From Paracoccaceae bacterium (lineage in GTDB: Bacteria; Pseudomonadota; Alphaproteobacteria; Rhodobacterales; Rhodobacteraceae), in the NCBI GenBank assembly GCA_027030435.1, contig JALVEX010000130.1:1-13468 (forward strand): a stretch of 13,468 nucleotides of DNA, read 5' to 3'. Position 1 is the stretch's first letter. Every line of letters starts with the position of its first letter. The notes under the pieces were generated by a model. The model worked only from the letters and a program-made list of their open reading frames with translations. It ran no database searches and was not told where the DNA came from. Shown here piece by piece: positions 5,625 through 12,578 of the stretch. A program made the translations under genes and the position numbers.

Positions 5625-6395
5625 TTTTCCGGCCTGTTTGATCCGGCTCAGGCGGCGGCGCGCGATCATCTCCTTTTCCTCGGCGCGCAGGCGCTCTTCG
5701 AGCGCGCCCCGGATGTAATCCATATGCGCCTCGACAGCCGCCCGCGCCGCCTCCGGATCGCGGGCCCGGATGGCGCTGTTGATCGCCCGGTGCTGATCGA
5801 GAAGTGCCCCGCGGGTGGTGTTCTGGTCAAACATCTGGCGGCGGTTGTAAAATACCCCCTGCCGCAGCAGATCGAACATCGAGCGCATCATGTGCAGCAT
5901 CACCACGTTGTTCGAGGCTTCGATGATAGCCATGTGAAAGCGGGCATCCAGAAGGGCCTCCTCCTCGCTGGCCCGCCTCTCATGCGCCTCCTCCATGCGG
6001 GCAAACACATGCCCGATGAGGGCGAGATCGCTCTCGCTTCCCAGCCGCGCCGCCCTATGTGCGGCGAGCCCTTCGAGATCGCGGCGGAAGGAAAGATAAT
6101 CGAATACGGCTTCGTCATGGCGCGAGAAAAGATCGATCAGCGCCGGTGAGAAGGCCGATCCGAGCACCTCCGCCACGAACACCCCGGCCCCCTGGCGGGC
6201 TTCGAGCAATCCACGCTCCTGCAGGCTGGAAAGCGCCTCCCGCAGGCTGGGGCGGGAAACGGCGAGCTTCTGCGCAAGCTCCCGCTCGCCGGGCAGGCGT
6301 TCGCCAGGCTTCAGGATGCCGCGCAGGATCAGCTGCTCGATCTGGCGCGCGACGGCATCCGAAAGCTTTTGAGCACGGATCGGCTCGAAAGGCAT
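5622..6395 (-). CDS. PdhR/FadR-like GntR-family regulator (FCD domain)
   Basis: A 257-residue one-component regulator. The N-terminal GntR winged helix spans about 8-75, with LILRGILKPGERLPGERELA, the recognition helix VSRPSLREALSSL and the wing GLLEARQGAGVFV. The C-terminal FCD effector domain spans about 95-230. The likely metal/ligand residues D150, H154, H202 and H224 are all present (LDARFH, DQHRAI, EAHMDY). Overall phrasing (IRAQKLSD, SRPSLREAL, ASNNVVMLHMMRSM) is close to E. coli PdhR, which senses pyruvate, and to lactate/glycolate regulators of the same group. The true ligand, probably a small carboxylic acid, is not decidable. The ATG follows AAGGAGAG. No obvious target operon lies beside it: the neighbours are ATP synthase (convergent) and an OmpA lipoprotein upstream on the same strand, behind a terminator. 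Confidence 0.9.
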   Translation of the reverse strand: MPFEPIRAQKLSDAVARQIEQLILRGILKPGERLPGERELAQKLAVSRPSLREALSSLQERGLLEARQGAGVFVAEVLGSAFSPALIDLFSRHDEAVFDYLSFRRDLEGLAAHRAARLGSESDLALIGHVFARMEEAHERRASEEEALLDARFHMAIIEASNNVVMLHMMRSMFDLLRQGVFYNRRQMFDQNTTRGALLDQHRAINSAIRARDPEAARAAVEAHMDYIRGALEERLRAEEKEMIARRRLSRIKQAGK

Positions 6396-6418
6396 GGGCT
6401 CTCTCCTTCAGGCCCCGG

Positions 6419-6424
6419 ATCATA
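6419..6424 (-). promoter_or_regulatory. Candidate -10 box of the PdhR-like gene
   Basis: The minus strand reads TATGAT, five of six matches to the -10 consensus, 24 bases upstream of the start codon. No good -35 box is seen 16-18 bases further up, only T-rich DNA, so this is tentative. It lies after the terminator of the upstream lipoprotein gene, consistent with an independent transcription unit. Confidence 0.3.
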
Positions 6425-6456
6425 GCATGGGGGAATGAACGGAAAAGCCCGAAAGA

Positions 6457-6483
6457 AAGGCCCGCGCCTGATGGCCGGGCCTT
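6457..6483 (-). terminator. Intrinsic terminator of the OmpA-family lipoprotein gene
   Basis: Read on the minus strand, AAGGCCCG and CGGGCCTT form an 8-bp stem. It is extended past one bulged base by three G-C pairs around a tetraloop, and followed by TCTTTC and then a second T-rich patch. It lies 28 bases after the lipoprotein stop codon and separates that gene from the PdhR-like gene. Confidence 0.7.
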
Positions 6484-6511
6484 CCGGGCTGATGCGGACG
6501 GGCCGCGATCT

Positions 6512-7150
6512 TCAGGTCATCGGGCGGATGATGATTTCCACCCGGCGATTGCGCGCTCGCCCTTCCGGTGTGAGGTTGGTGGCGATGGGCTCATATTCCC
6601 CCCGCCCGATGGCGCGGATGCGGCTCGGGTCCACACCGGCATTGATCAGGATGTCGGCCACGGCACGGGCGCGCTCGGTCGAAAGGCGCTGGTTGTAGCT
6701 TGCGGGGCCGGTATTGTCGGTATGGCCGATCACGTCCACCGTCGTATCTGGGTATTTCTTAAGGCTCTCGGCGAGCTTCAGGAGATCACGGCGCAGATCG
6801 GGGCGCACATAGGTGGAATCCACCGCAAACAGAATGTCCTGCGGCATGGTCACGACCAGTTCGCGCCCGGTGTTGACGATGGTGACGTCATCGCTGCCGA
6901 TATCGCGGCGCAGTTCCCTGGCCTGCTGATCGAGCTTGGCGCCGATGATGCCGCCCACGGCCGCGCCCACGGCGCCGCCGATGATGGCGCCCTTGAGCTT
7001 GTCATCCCTGCTGGCGGCGGTGCCCACGGCCGCGCCGATCAGCCCGCCGATGGTGGCGCCCTGCTGGGTCTTGGGGCCCATCTGGGTATTGTCCATGCAG
7101 GCGGTGAGCGCGAAGGCGCTCGCTGTCAGCAATATCAGTGGTTTCTTCAT
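6512..7150 (-). CDS. OmpA-family glycine-zipper lipoprotein
   Basis: A 212-residue predicted outer-membrane lipoprotein. The signal peptide MKKPLILLTASAFALTAC ends in a lipobox (LTAC, acylated Cys18). The residue after the cysteine is Met, not the inner-membrane retention Asp. Residues about 30-75 are a glycine zipper (GATIGGLIGAAVG ... GAIIGGAVGAAVGGIIG) with membrane-inserting character. The C-terminal OmpA-like domain (about 100-212) shows VDVIGHTDNTGPASYN, then LSTERARAVADIL and the closing RNRRVEI, the set that binds diaminopimelate of peptidoglycan. It probably tethers envelope and wall, like the YiaD/Pal relatives. I start at 7150 because a signal peptide begins there and GAGG precedes it. 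Upstream in-frame codons to 7234 give an implausible extension. A terminator follows it. Confidence 0.9.
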   Translation of the reverse strand: MKKPLILLTASAFALTACMDNTQMGPKTQQGATIGGLIGAAVGTAASRDDKLKGAIIGGAVGAAVGGIIGAKLDQQARELRRDIGSDDVTIVNTGRELVVTMPQDILFAVDSTYVRPDLRRDLLKLAESLKKYPDTTVDVIGHTDNTGPASYNQRLSTERARAVADILINAGVDPSRIRAIGRGEYEPIATNLTPEGRARNRRVEIIIRPMT

Positions 7151-7279
7151 GTCATTTGCCTCGTTACCTGGCCCTGCTCGGGCCTGTTGGTGTTCCTCAC
7201 CCATGATATTGTGGTCGGGGAGGGGAAAAAGCAAGGTTGCGAGGCGGCGGCATTCCGCCGATCGGGGTAAGGGGGCAGA

Positions 7280-8158
7280 TCAGGGGCCGGTGTCGGCCTC
7301 GGCGCGTGCCGCCTCCCAGGCCAGCATTGACCGCTTCACCGGAAGGCCCCAGTGATAGCCGCCAAGCGCGCCGCTTTTTCTGAGGGCGCGATGGCAGGGA
7401 ATGAGCCAGCTCACCGGATTGCGCCCCACCGCCGTGCCCACGGCGCGCACCGCGCGGGGATTGCCGATGGCGCGCGCGATTTCGCCGTAGGTTGTCACAT
7501 GGCCCGAGGGGATCGCCAGCAGCGCCTCCCAGACCTTGATCTGGAAAGGCGCGCCGATCAGATGCAGCCGCGCCGCGCCGCCCTGCCCGAAGGCAGCTTC
7601 CACCCAGGGCCTGATCCGCGCCTCATCCTCGCGAAAACGCGCCTTGGGCCAACGCGCCGCCATGTCCGCAAAAGCCACGTCGCGCCCCAGCTCAGCCGCA
7701 AAGGCCATGCCGCAAAGCCCCTTTGCCGTGCCCATCGCAAGAACCTCTCCGAAGGGGCTTTCGAACCACCCGTAGCATATTTCGAGCCCTTCTCCCCGGC
7801 GGGCGTATTCCCCAGGGCTCATCGCTTCCCACCTGAGAAAGAGATCATGCAGGCGCCCCTGGCCCGAGAGCCCCGCATGATGGGCGGCCTCCAAGGTGGT
7901 GAAACGTTCGCGCAGCAGGCGGCGCGCGTGATCGAGCGCCAGATACTGTTGGTATCGCTTCGGCGAAACCCCGGCCCATCTGCTGAAAACGCGCTGAAAA
8001 TGCGCCGGGCTCATGCCCATCTCGCGCGCCAGAACATCAAGTGCGAGCACTCCCCGCCCCTCGGCGCGGGCGGCGTCGATCAGTTCGATCGCACGGCGGA
8101 TCACTTGGAAATGATAGCCATCGCCGCCCTCGCTCCCCGCCTTTTCCGTTTCCGCCAT
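7280..8158 (-). CDS. Ada-like AraC-HTH / O6-methylguanine-DNA methyltransferase fusion
   Basis: A 292-residue DNA-repair and regulatory protein. Residues about 15-120 form an AraC-type double helix-turn-helix (LDVLAREMGMSPAHFQRVFSR, then LEAAHHAGLSGQGRLHDLF). From about 125 on it is a methylguanine methyltransferase with FQIKVWEALLAIPSG, TTYGEIARAIG and the active-site IPCHRAL, nucleophile Cys255, followed by GGYHWGLPVKR. The N-terminal zinc/phosphotriester-accepting domain of E. coli Ada is missing, so the usual methyl-triester switch is absent. Activation, if any, must work differently. The start at 8158 follows GGAGAGCGGGAA; the frame remains open to 8869, but that part is antisense to nth. 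It is divergent from endonuclease III across 120 bases, a repair-gene pairing. AlkA-type genes are not present here. Confidence 0.9.
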   Translation of the reverse strand: MAETEKAGSEGGDGYHFQVIRRAIELIDAARAEGRGVLALDVLAREMGMSPAHFQRVFSRWAGVSPKRYQQYLALDHARRLLRERFTTLEAAHHAGLSGQGRLHDLFLRWEAMSPGEYARRGEGLEICYGWFESPFGEVLAMGTAKGLCGMAFAAELGRDVAFADMAARWPKARFREDEARIRPWVEAAFGQGGAARLHLIGAPFQIKVWEALLAIPSGHVTTYGEIARAIGNPRAVRAVGTAVGRNPVSWLIPCHRALRKSGALGGYHWGLPVKRSMLAWEAARAEADTGP

Positions 8159-8278
8159 TTCCCGCTCTCCGCTCTGTCGCAATAGGCATCTTAGGGGCGA
8201 ACGCCCCGCCACCCAATCCGAAACATGCGCCAAATCCCGGGCCTTGCCCTTGGCGCCGGCTCGGGGCATACCGCCTGC

Positions 8279-8923
8279 ATGGCCGATCAGCTTGGATACA
8301 ATACGCTTCTCGAGATATTCCGCCGCTTCCATGAAGCGAACCCGGAGCCAAAGAGCGAGCTTCACTACACCAATGCCTACACGCTTCTGGTGGCGGTTCT
8401 GCTGAGCGCGCAGGCCACCGATGCCGGGGTCAACAAGGCCACGCGCGATCTCTTCCCCATCGCCGATACGCCGGAGAAGATGCTGGCCCTCGGGCTCGAC
8501 GGCCTGATCGAACACGTGCGCACCATCGGCCTTTATCGCCAGAAGGCGAAGAACGTGATCGCCATGAGCGAGATCCTGGTGAAGTGCTACGGCGGCGAGG
8601 TGCCCGATTCCCGCGCCGCGCTCGTGGCGCTCCCGGGCGTGGGCCGCAAGACGGCAAACGTGGTGCTCAATGTGTGGTTCCACCAGCCGACGATGGCTGT
8701 CGATACGCATGTGTTCCGCGTTTCCAACCGCACCGGCATCGCGCCGGGCAAGGATGTGCTGGCGGTGGAGCAGAAGCTCCTCGACAACGTGCCCGCGCGC
8801 TACATGCTCCATGCCCACCACTGGCTGATCCTGCACGGCCGCTACATCTGCAAGGCGCGCAAGCCCCAATGCGCCACCTGCATCATCCGCGATCTCTGCG
8901 AATACGAGGAAAAGAACCTATGA
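8279..8923 (+). CDS. nth: Endonuclease III (DNA glycosylase/AP lyase)
   Basis: A 214-residue base-excision-repair enzyme that removes oxidised pyrimidines and cleaves the abasic site. The helix-hairpin-helix is LPGVGRKTANVVLN with catalytic lysine K124. The catalytic aspartate is D142 in AVDTHVFRVSNR. The [4Fe-4S] loop at the C-terminus has Cys 191, 198, 201 and 207 in the canonical C-x6-C-x2-C-x5-C spacing. All key residues are present and length matches the family. I use ATG 8279 (MADQLGYN) because family similarity begins there. An in-frame ATG at 8225 adds 18 unlikely residues, and the ribosome-binding site at 8279 is weak. The stop overlaps the following kinase start by 4 bases (ATGA), indicating a two-gene operon. 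Confidence 0.97.
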   Translation: MADQLGYNTLLEIFRRFHEANPEPKSELHYTNAYTLLVAVLLSAQATDAGVNKATRDLFPIADTPEKMLALGLDGLIEHVRTIGLYRQKAKNVIAMSEILVKCYGGEVPDSRAALVALPGVGRKTANVVLNVWFHQPTMAVDTHVFRVSNRTGIAPGKDVLAVEQKLLDNVPARYMLHAHHWLILHGRYICKARKPQCATCIIRDLCEYEEKNL

Positions 8924-9918
8924 AGAAGAAATACCAGGTCGTCGGCATCGGCAACGCGCTTGTTGATGTGCTCACCCACATGGACGACGATTTCCTCCAT
9001 GAAGAGGGCATCGGCAAGGGCGTGATGCAGCTGATCGACAGGGAGCGCGCCCGCGATCTCTATGCCAAGATCGGCCCGGCGATCGAGGTGTCCGGCGGCT
9101 CGGCGGCCAACACGATCGCCGGGGTGGCCAGGCTCGGCGGCACCTGCGCCTATGTTGGCAAGGTCTGCGACGATCAGCTGGGAGAGATCTTCGCCCATGA
9201 CCTGCGCGCCCAGGGCGCGGTTTACGAAACTACCCCCGCGCCCGATGGCGGCGAGCATGAAACCGGGCGCTGCGTCGTCATCGTCACGCCTGACGGCGAG
9301 CGCTCGATGAACACCTATCTCGGCGTCACGGAGCACCTTTCGCCTTCGGATATCGATGAAGAGATGATGCGCGATGCGGAATGGATCTATCTCGAGGGCT
9401 ACCGCTTCGACGGCCCCGACAGCCACGAAGCCTTCGCCCGCGCCATCCGCGCCGCGAAATCCGCCGGCGGCAAGGTGGCGATCACGCTCTCCGATCCTTT
9501 CTGCATAGATCGCCACCGCGAGGCCTTCGCGCGCATGATCCGCGAGGATGTGGATCTGCTGTTCTGCAACCGCGCCGAGATGATCTCCATGTATCAGACG
9601 GCTGATCTCGAAGCCGCCCTGGCCCGGGCCGCGGAGGAAGTGGAGATCGTCGCCTGCACCGACAGCGAAAACGGCGCTCATATCCTTTCAAACGGCCAGC
9701 GCTGGCATGTGCCCGCCGTCCCGACGGAAATCGTCGATGCCACCGGCGCTGGGGATCTCTTCGCCGGGGCCTTCCTCTGGGGCATCACCAATGGCCATGA
9801 TCTCGAAACCAGCGGGCGCATGGGCTGCATCGCGGCAAGCGAGGTCATAAGTCACCTTGGCGCACGCCCGGAAGCGGATCTGAAGGAACTCTTCGCAAGC
9901 CACGGCCTCTCCGCCTGA
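8920..9918 (+). CDS. PfkB-family sugar/nucleoside kinase, adenosine-kinase-like
   Basis: A 332-residue ribokinase-fold kinase. The substrate-side motif SGGSAANTIAGVARLG is at 58-73. The PfkB signature DATGAGDLFAGAF is at 273-285, with catalytic base D279 and the anion hole GAG. ATP-dependent phosphorylation of a sugar or nucleoside is certain from the fold. Adenosine is the most likely substrate because the opening VVGIGNALVDVL and the GGSAANT motif resemble the adenosine kinase-like group. Ribokinase-type or fructokinase-type substrates cannot be excluded. The start ATG overlaps the nth stop, and GAGGAAAAG lies upstream. Why a base-repair gene is co-transcribed with it is unclear. It ends two bases before repeat copy C. 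Confidence 0.85.
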   Translation: MKKKYQVVGIGNALVDVLTHMDDDFLHEEGIGKGVMQLIDRERARDLYAKIGPAIEVSGGSAANTIAGVARLGGTCAYVGKVCDDQLGEIFAHDLRAQGAVYETTPAPDGGEHETGRCVVIVTPDGERSMNTYLGVTEHLSPSDIDEEMMRDAEWIYLEGYRFDGPDSHEAFARAIRAAKSAGGKVAITLSDPFCIDRHREAFARMIREDVDLLFCNRAEMISMYQTADLEAALARAAEEVEIVACTDSENGAHILSNGQRWHVPAVPTEIVDATGAGDLFAGAFLWGITNGHDLETSGRMGCIAASEVISHLGARPEADLKELFASHGLSA

Positions 9919-9919
9919 G

Positions 9920-9967
9920 GCTTCTGCCCATCCAATCACTGGTCCGGTAAATATCCCCGCCGGAGGC
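9920..9967 (-). repeat. 3'-end repeat, copy C (48 bp)
   Basis: Matches copy B (2303-2347): GCTTCTGCCC identical, then a variable 5-base spacer instead of 2, then 33 bases with two mismatches (9943, 9948). On the minus strand it reads CTCCGGCGGGGATATTT followed by ACCGGACCAGTGAT. It lies in the 82-base gap between the convergent kinase and hrpB genes. By orientation it belongs to the 3' end of hrpB. Confidence 0.7.
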
Positions 9968-10000
9968 ATGAAACTCTTTCGCGCGGGGGCGTGCCGGCGC

Positions 10001-12457
10001 TCAGCGGCGCGGCTTTGCACGCCGCGTGGGCGTCGCCTCGGCCGGGTTCTCGGGCCAGGGGTGCTTCGGGTAGCGCCCGCGCATGTCCTTTCGCACGTCG
10101 CTGTAGGAGCTGGCCCAGAAGCCGGGGAGGTCGGTCGTTGTCTGCACCGGGCGGCCGGCGGGAGAAAGGAGCGTGATCCTGAGCGGCTGCCCGGCGATAG
10201 AGGGATGCGCGCGCAGGCCGAACATCTCCTGAAGCCGCACCTCTATGGCCGGCTGCCCGGCGGAATAATCGATCGGGATGCGCCCGCCGAGCGGGGTCGT
10301 GAAATGGGAGGGCGCGAGGCTGTCGAGGCGCTGGCGCTCTTCCCAGCTGAGCGTCTGGAGAAGCGCGGCGGAGAGATCAAGGTGCTTGAGATCGCTTGCG
10401 CTGCGGATCCCTCCCAGATGCGGAAGGAGCCATTCCTCGAGCCGCTCCATCAGCGCTTCCTCGGAGAAATCCGGCAGATCGCTGCCACCGGCGCGCGCTG
10501 CTTCCACACGCGCCTGAAGCCTGCGGGCGGGCCTGCTCCACGGCAGGCCGAGATCGCGCACGCCATCGAGCATGGCCCGGGCGATCGCCTCCGGTGGAGC
10601 CTCGCGCCAGATGCGATCATCAAGCACCAGCGCGCCGAAACGCTCCTGGCGGCGCGCCACAACCCTGCGCTCGCGCCGCGACCATTCGCAGGCCTCCACC
10701 CAGCGGATGCTTTCGCCGAAGAGCGCGCGAAGCTCGCTTTCGCGAAGCGGTGCGGCGAGGCGGATGCGCGCCTCGCGCTGATCGCCATCGAGATCCGTGG
10801 CCACGAGCAGGCGCTGGCCGGCAAGAGGATCATCGGGCGGCAGATGCGCCCCCTTTCCGCCGGAAAGCACGAAGCGGGGCTGATCGCCCTTGCGGTGCAG
10901 GCCGATGCGATCGGGGTAGGCGAGCGCGGCCATGGCGCCGGGAGAAAGATCGCCGTGGGGCGGATCGGCGGGCGCGAGGCGCGCAAGGCGGCCGGCCTCG
11001 GCGCGGATGCGCTTCAATGTGCTTTCCCGCACATCATGGGGGCGGCGGGCGCGAAAGGCGGCTGGATCGCGCAGGGCTTCGAGGCGCAGGGAAAGATCGG
11101 CGGGCGCTCCCTTGAGGGGATCGCGCTCGGCCAGAAGGGCGGCAAGCGGCGCGGCCTTTTCGCCGGCCTCTGCCAGCATGTGACCGAGGCGCGGGTGCAG
11201 CGGCAGGCGGGCGAGGGCCTTGCCGTGGGGGGTGATTGCGCCTCCCTCATCGAGCGCGCCGAGATCGCGCAGCAGGGCGCGCGCGGCTTCGAGCGCACCC
11301 GGGTTGGGGGGCGTCAGAAGCGCCAGATCGCTCGCCTCCCGCGCCCCCCAGAGCGCCATTTCAAGCGCAAAACCCGTCAGATCCGCCACCTCGATCTCGG
11401 CGGGAGGGTAGGCGCGCAGAGCGCCTTCCTCGGCCTTTGCCCAGAGCCGGTAGCAAATTCCGGGCGCGACCCGCCCCGCACGCCCGCGCCGCTGCTCGGC
11501 TTCGGCCCGGCTGACACGCTCCGTCACCAGCCGGGCCATGCCGGAGCCCGGATCGAAGCGCGCCCGGCGCGCCAGCCCGCCATCCACCACCACCCGCACG
11601 CCCTCGATGGTGAGCGAGGTTTCCGCGATCGCTGTCGCAAGCACCACCTTGCGGCCGGTGCGCGCGGGCGCGATCGCGGCGCGCTGGGCCTTGAAGGGGA
11701 GGGCGCCATAGAGCGAATGCAGCGCGATTTCATCCGGCAGATCGCCGAGCAGGGCCGCAACGCGCCTTATCTCGCCCTCGCCGGGCAGAAAGGCCAGAAG
11801 ATCGCCCTCGCTTTCTGCGAGCGCTTCGCTGATCAGCCCCGCCATCGCCGCCTCGAAGCGGGTTTCGCGCCCCATGGGGCGGGGGAGCCAGCGGGTTTCG
11901 ACCGGGTAGCTGCGCCCTTCGGCGGTGATCACCGGCGCGCCGCCCATCAGCCCGGCCACCGGCGCCGCGTCGAGCGTGGCCGACATCACGAGGATCATCA
12001 GATCCTCACGCAGCGCCGCGCGCGCCTCGAGCGCCAGCGCGAGGCCGAGATCGGCATTGAGGGAACGTTCGTGAAATTCGTCAAACAGGATGGCGCCGAT
12101 CCCCTCGAGCGCGGGATCGGCCTGGATCATGCGGGTGAGGATGCCTTCCGTCACCACCTCGATGCGCGTTTGCGGCCCGCTCCGGCTCTCGCCGCGCATC
12201 CGGTATCCCACGCGCCGGCCTGGCCGTTCGCCGAGGCTCTCGGCCATGCGCTCGGCGGCGGCGCGCGCGGCGAGGCGGCGGGGCTCGAGCATGAGGATCT
12301 TCCCCTCCCCGCAGAGCCCGGCTTCGAGCATGGCCAGCGGCACGCGGGTCGTCTTGCCCGCGCCGGGGGGCGCCTGCAGAACGGCGCGGCCATTCGCGCG
12401 CAGGGCCTCCATGAGGTCCGGCAGGATGGGCTCGATGGGCAGATCCGTTTTCTTCAT
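10001..12457 (-). CDS. hrpB: ATP-dependent RNA helicase-like protein HrpB
   Basis: An 818-residue DExH-box helicase, the usual HrpB length. Motif I APPGAGKTT spans 29-37. Motif II is DEFH at 126-129, with the DEFHERSLN context typical of HrpB instead of DEAH. Motif III SAT is at 159-161, ATAIAETSLTIEGV at 274-287 is the motif V region, and motif VI QRRGRAGR is at 322-329. The C-terminal third contains the HrpB-specific region, ending FTTPLGGRIPIDYS, LQEMFGLRAHPSIAGQPL and FWASSYSDVRKDMRGRYPKHPWPENP. Its cellular role in most bacteria is poorly known. The start MKKTDL at 12457 follows AAAGG; the frame stays open to 12658, but that part would be antisense to meaB. Divergent from meaB, convergent with the PfkB-type kinase. 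Confidence 0.95.
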   Translation of the reverse strand: MKKTDLPIEPILPDLMEALRANGRAVLQAPPGAGKTTRVPLAMLEAGLCGEGKILMLEPRRLAARAAAERMAESLGERPGRRVGYRMRGESRSGPQTRIEVVTEGILTRMIQADPALEGIGAILFDEFHERSLNADLGLALALEARAALREDLMILVMSATLDAAPVAGLMGGAPVITAEGRSYPVETRWLPRPMGRETRFEAAMAGLISEALAESEGDLLAFLPGEGEIRRVAALLGDLPDEIALHSLYGALPFKAQRAAIAPARTGRKVVLATAIAETSLTIEGVRVVVDGGLARRARFDPGSGMARLVTERVSRAEAEQRRGRAGRVAPGICYRLWAKAEEGALRAYPPAEIEVADLTGFALEMALWGAREASDLALLTPPNPGALEAARALLRDLGALDEGGAITPHGKALARLPLHPRLGHMLAEAGEKAAPLAALLAERDPLKGAPADLSLRLEALRDPAAFRARRPHDVRESTLKRIRAEAGRLARLAPADPPHGDLSPGAMAALAYPDRIGLHRKGDQPRFVLSGGKGAHLPPDDPLAGQRLLVATDLDGDQREARIRLAAPLRESELRALFGESIRWVEACEWSRRERRVVARRQERFGALVLDDRIWREAPPEAIARAMLDGVRDLGLPWSRPARRLQARVEAARAGGSDLPDFSEEALMERLEEWLLPHLGGIRSASDLKHLDLSAALLQTLSWEERQRLDSLAPSHFTTPLGGRIPIDYSAGQPAIEVRLQEMFGLRAHPSIAGQPLRITLLSPAGRPVQTTTDLPGFWASSYSDVRKDMRGRYPKHPWPENPAEATPTRRAKPRR

Positions 12458-12578
12458 GGCGCCTTTATCCGCGAAGGCCCGGCGCATGGCCAGCCTTTGA
12501 TGCGCCGGTGTTTTCCTCTTTCGAAGGTGCCGTGCTTTTTCTAGACTGCGCGGGAAACAGGCAGGCAAGGGGCGAAGC

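Noticed and set aside
7203..7208. Minus-strand TATCAT as the -10 box of the OmpA-family lipoprotein gene
   Set aside because: It is a good hexamer, but no -35-like sequence lies at 16-18 bases; the nearest TTGCTT is 20 bases away. Too weak to list.
7245..7260. Hairpin CGGCGG/CCGCCG downstream of the Ada-like gene as a terminator
   Set aside because: The stem is only six pairs and the T-run on the minus strand comes about 14 bases later, so it is not convincing as an intrinsic terminator.
8194..8207. Short inverted repeat GGGGCGAACGCCCC between the Ada-like gene and nth
   Set aside because: It has only five or six pairs and a tiny loop, no T-run, and no match to the alphaproteobacterial LexA box (GTTC-N7-GTTC). 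Such dyads are common in GC-rich DNA.
9968..12544. Open plus-strand frame of 858 codons covering hrpB on the opposite strand
   Set aside because: It is antisense to a helicase with all motifs intact. Its product has no recognisable domain and is Arg/Gly/Ala/His-rich, as expected from the complement of GC-rich codons.
12519..12547. TTTCGA-17-TAGACT as a meaB promoter
   Set aside because: The -10 is fair, but the -35 matches only three positions. It cannot be told from chance.
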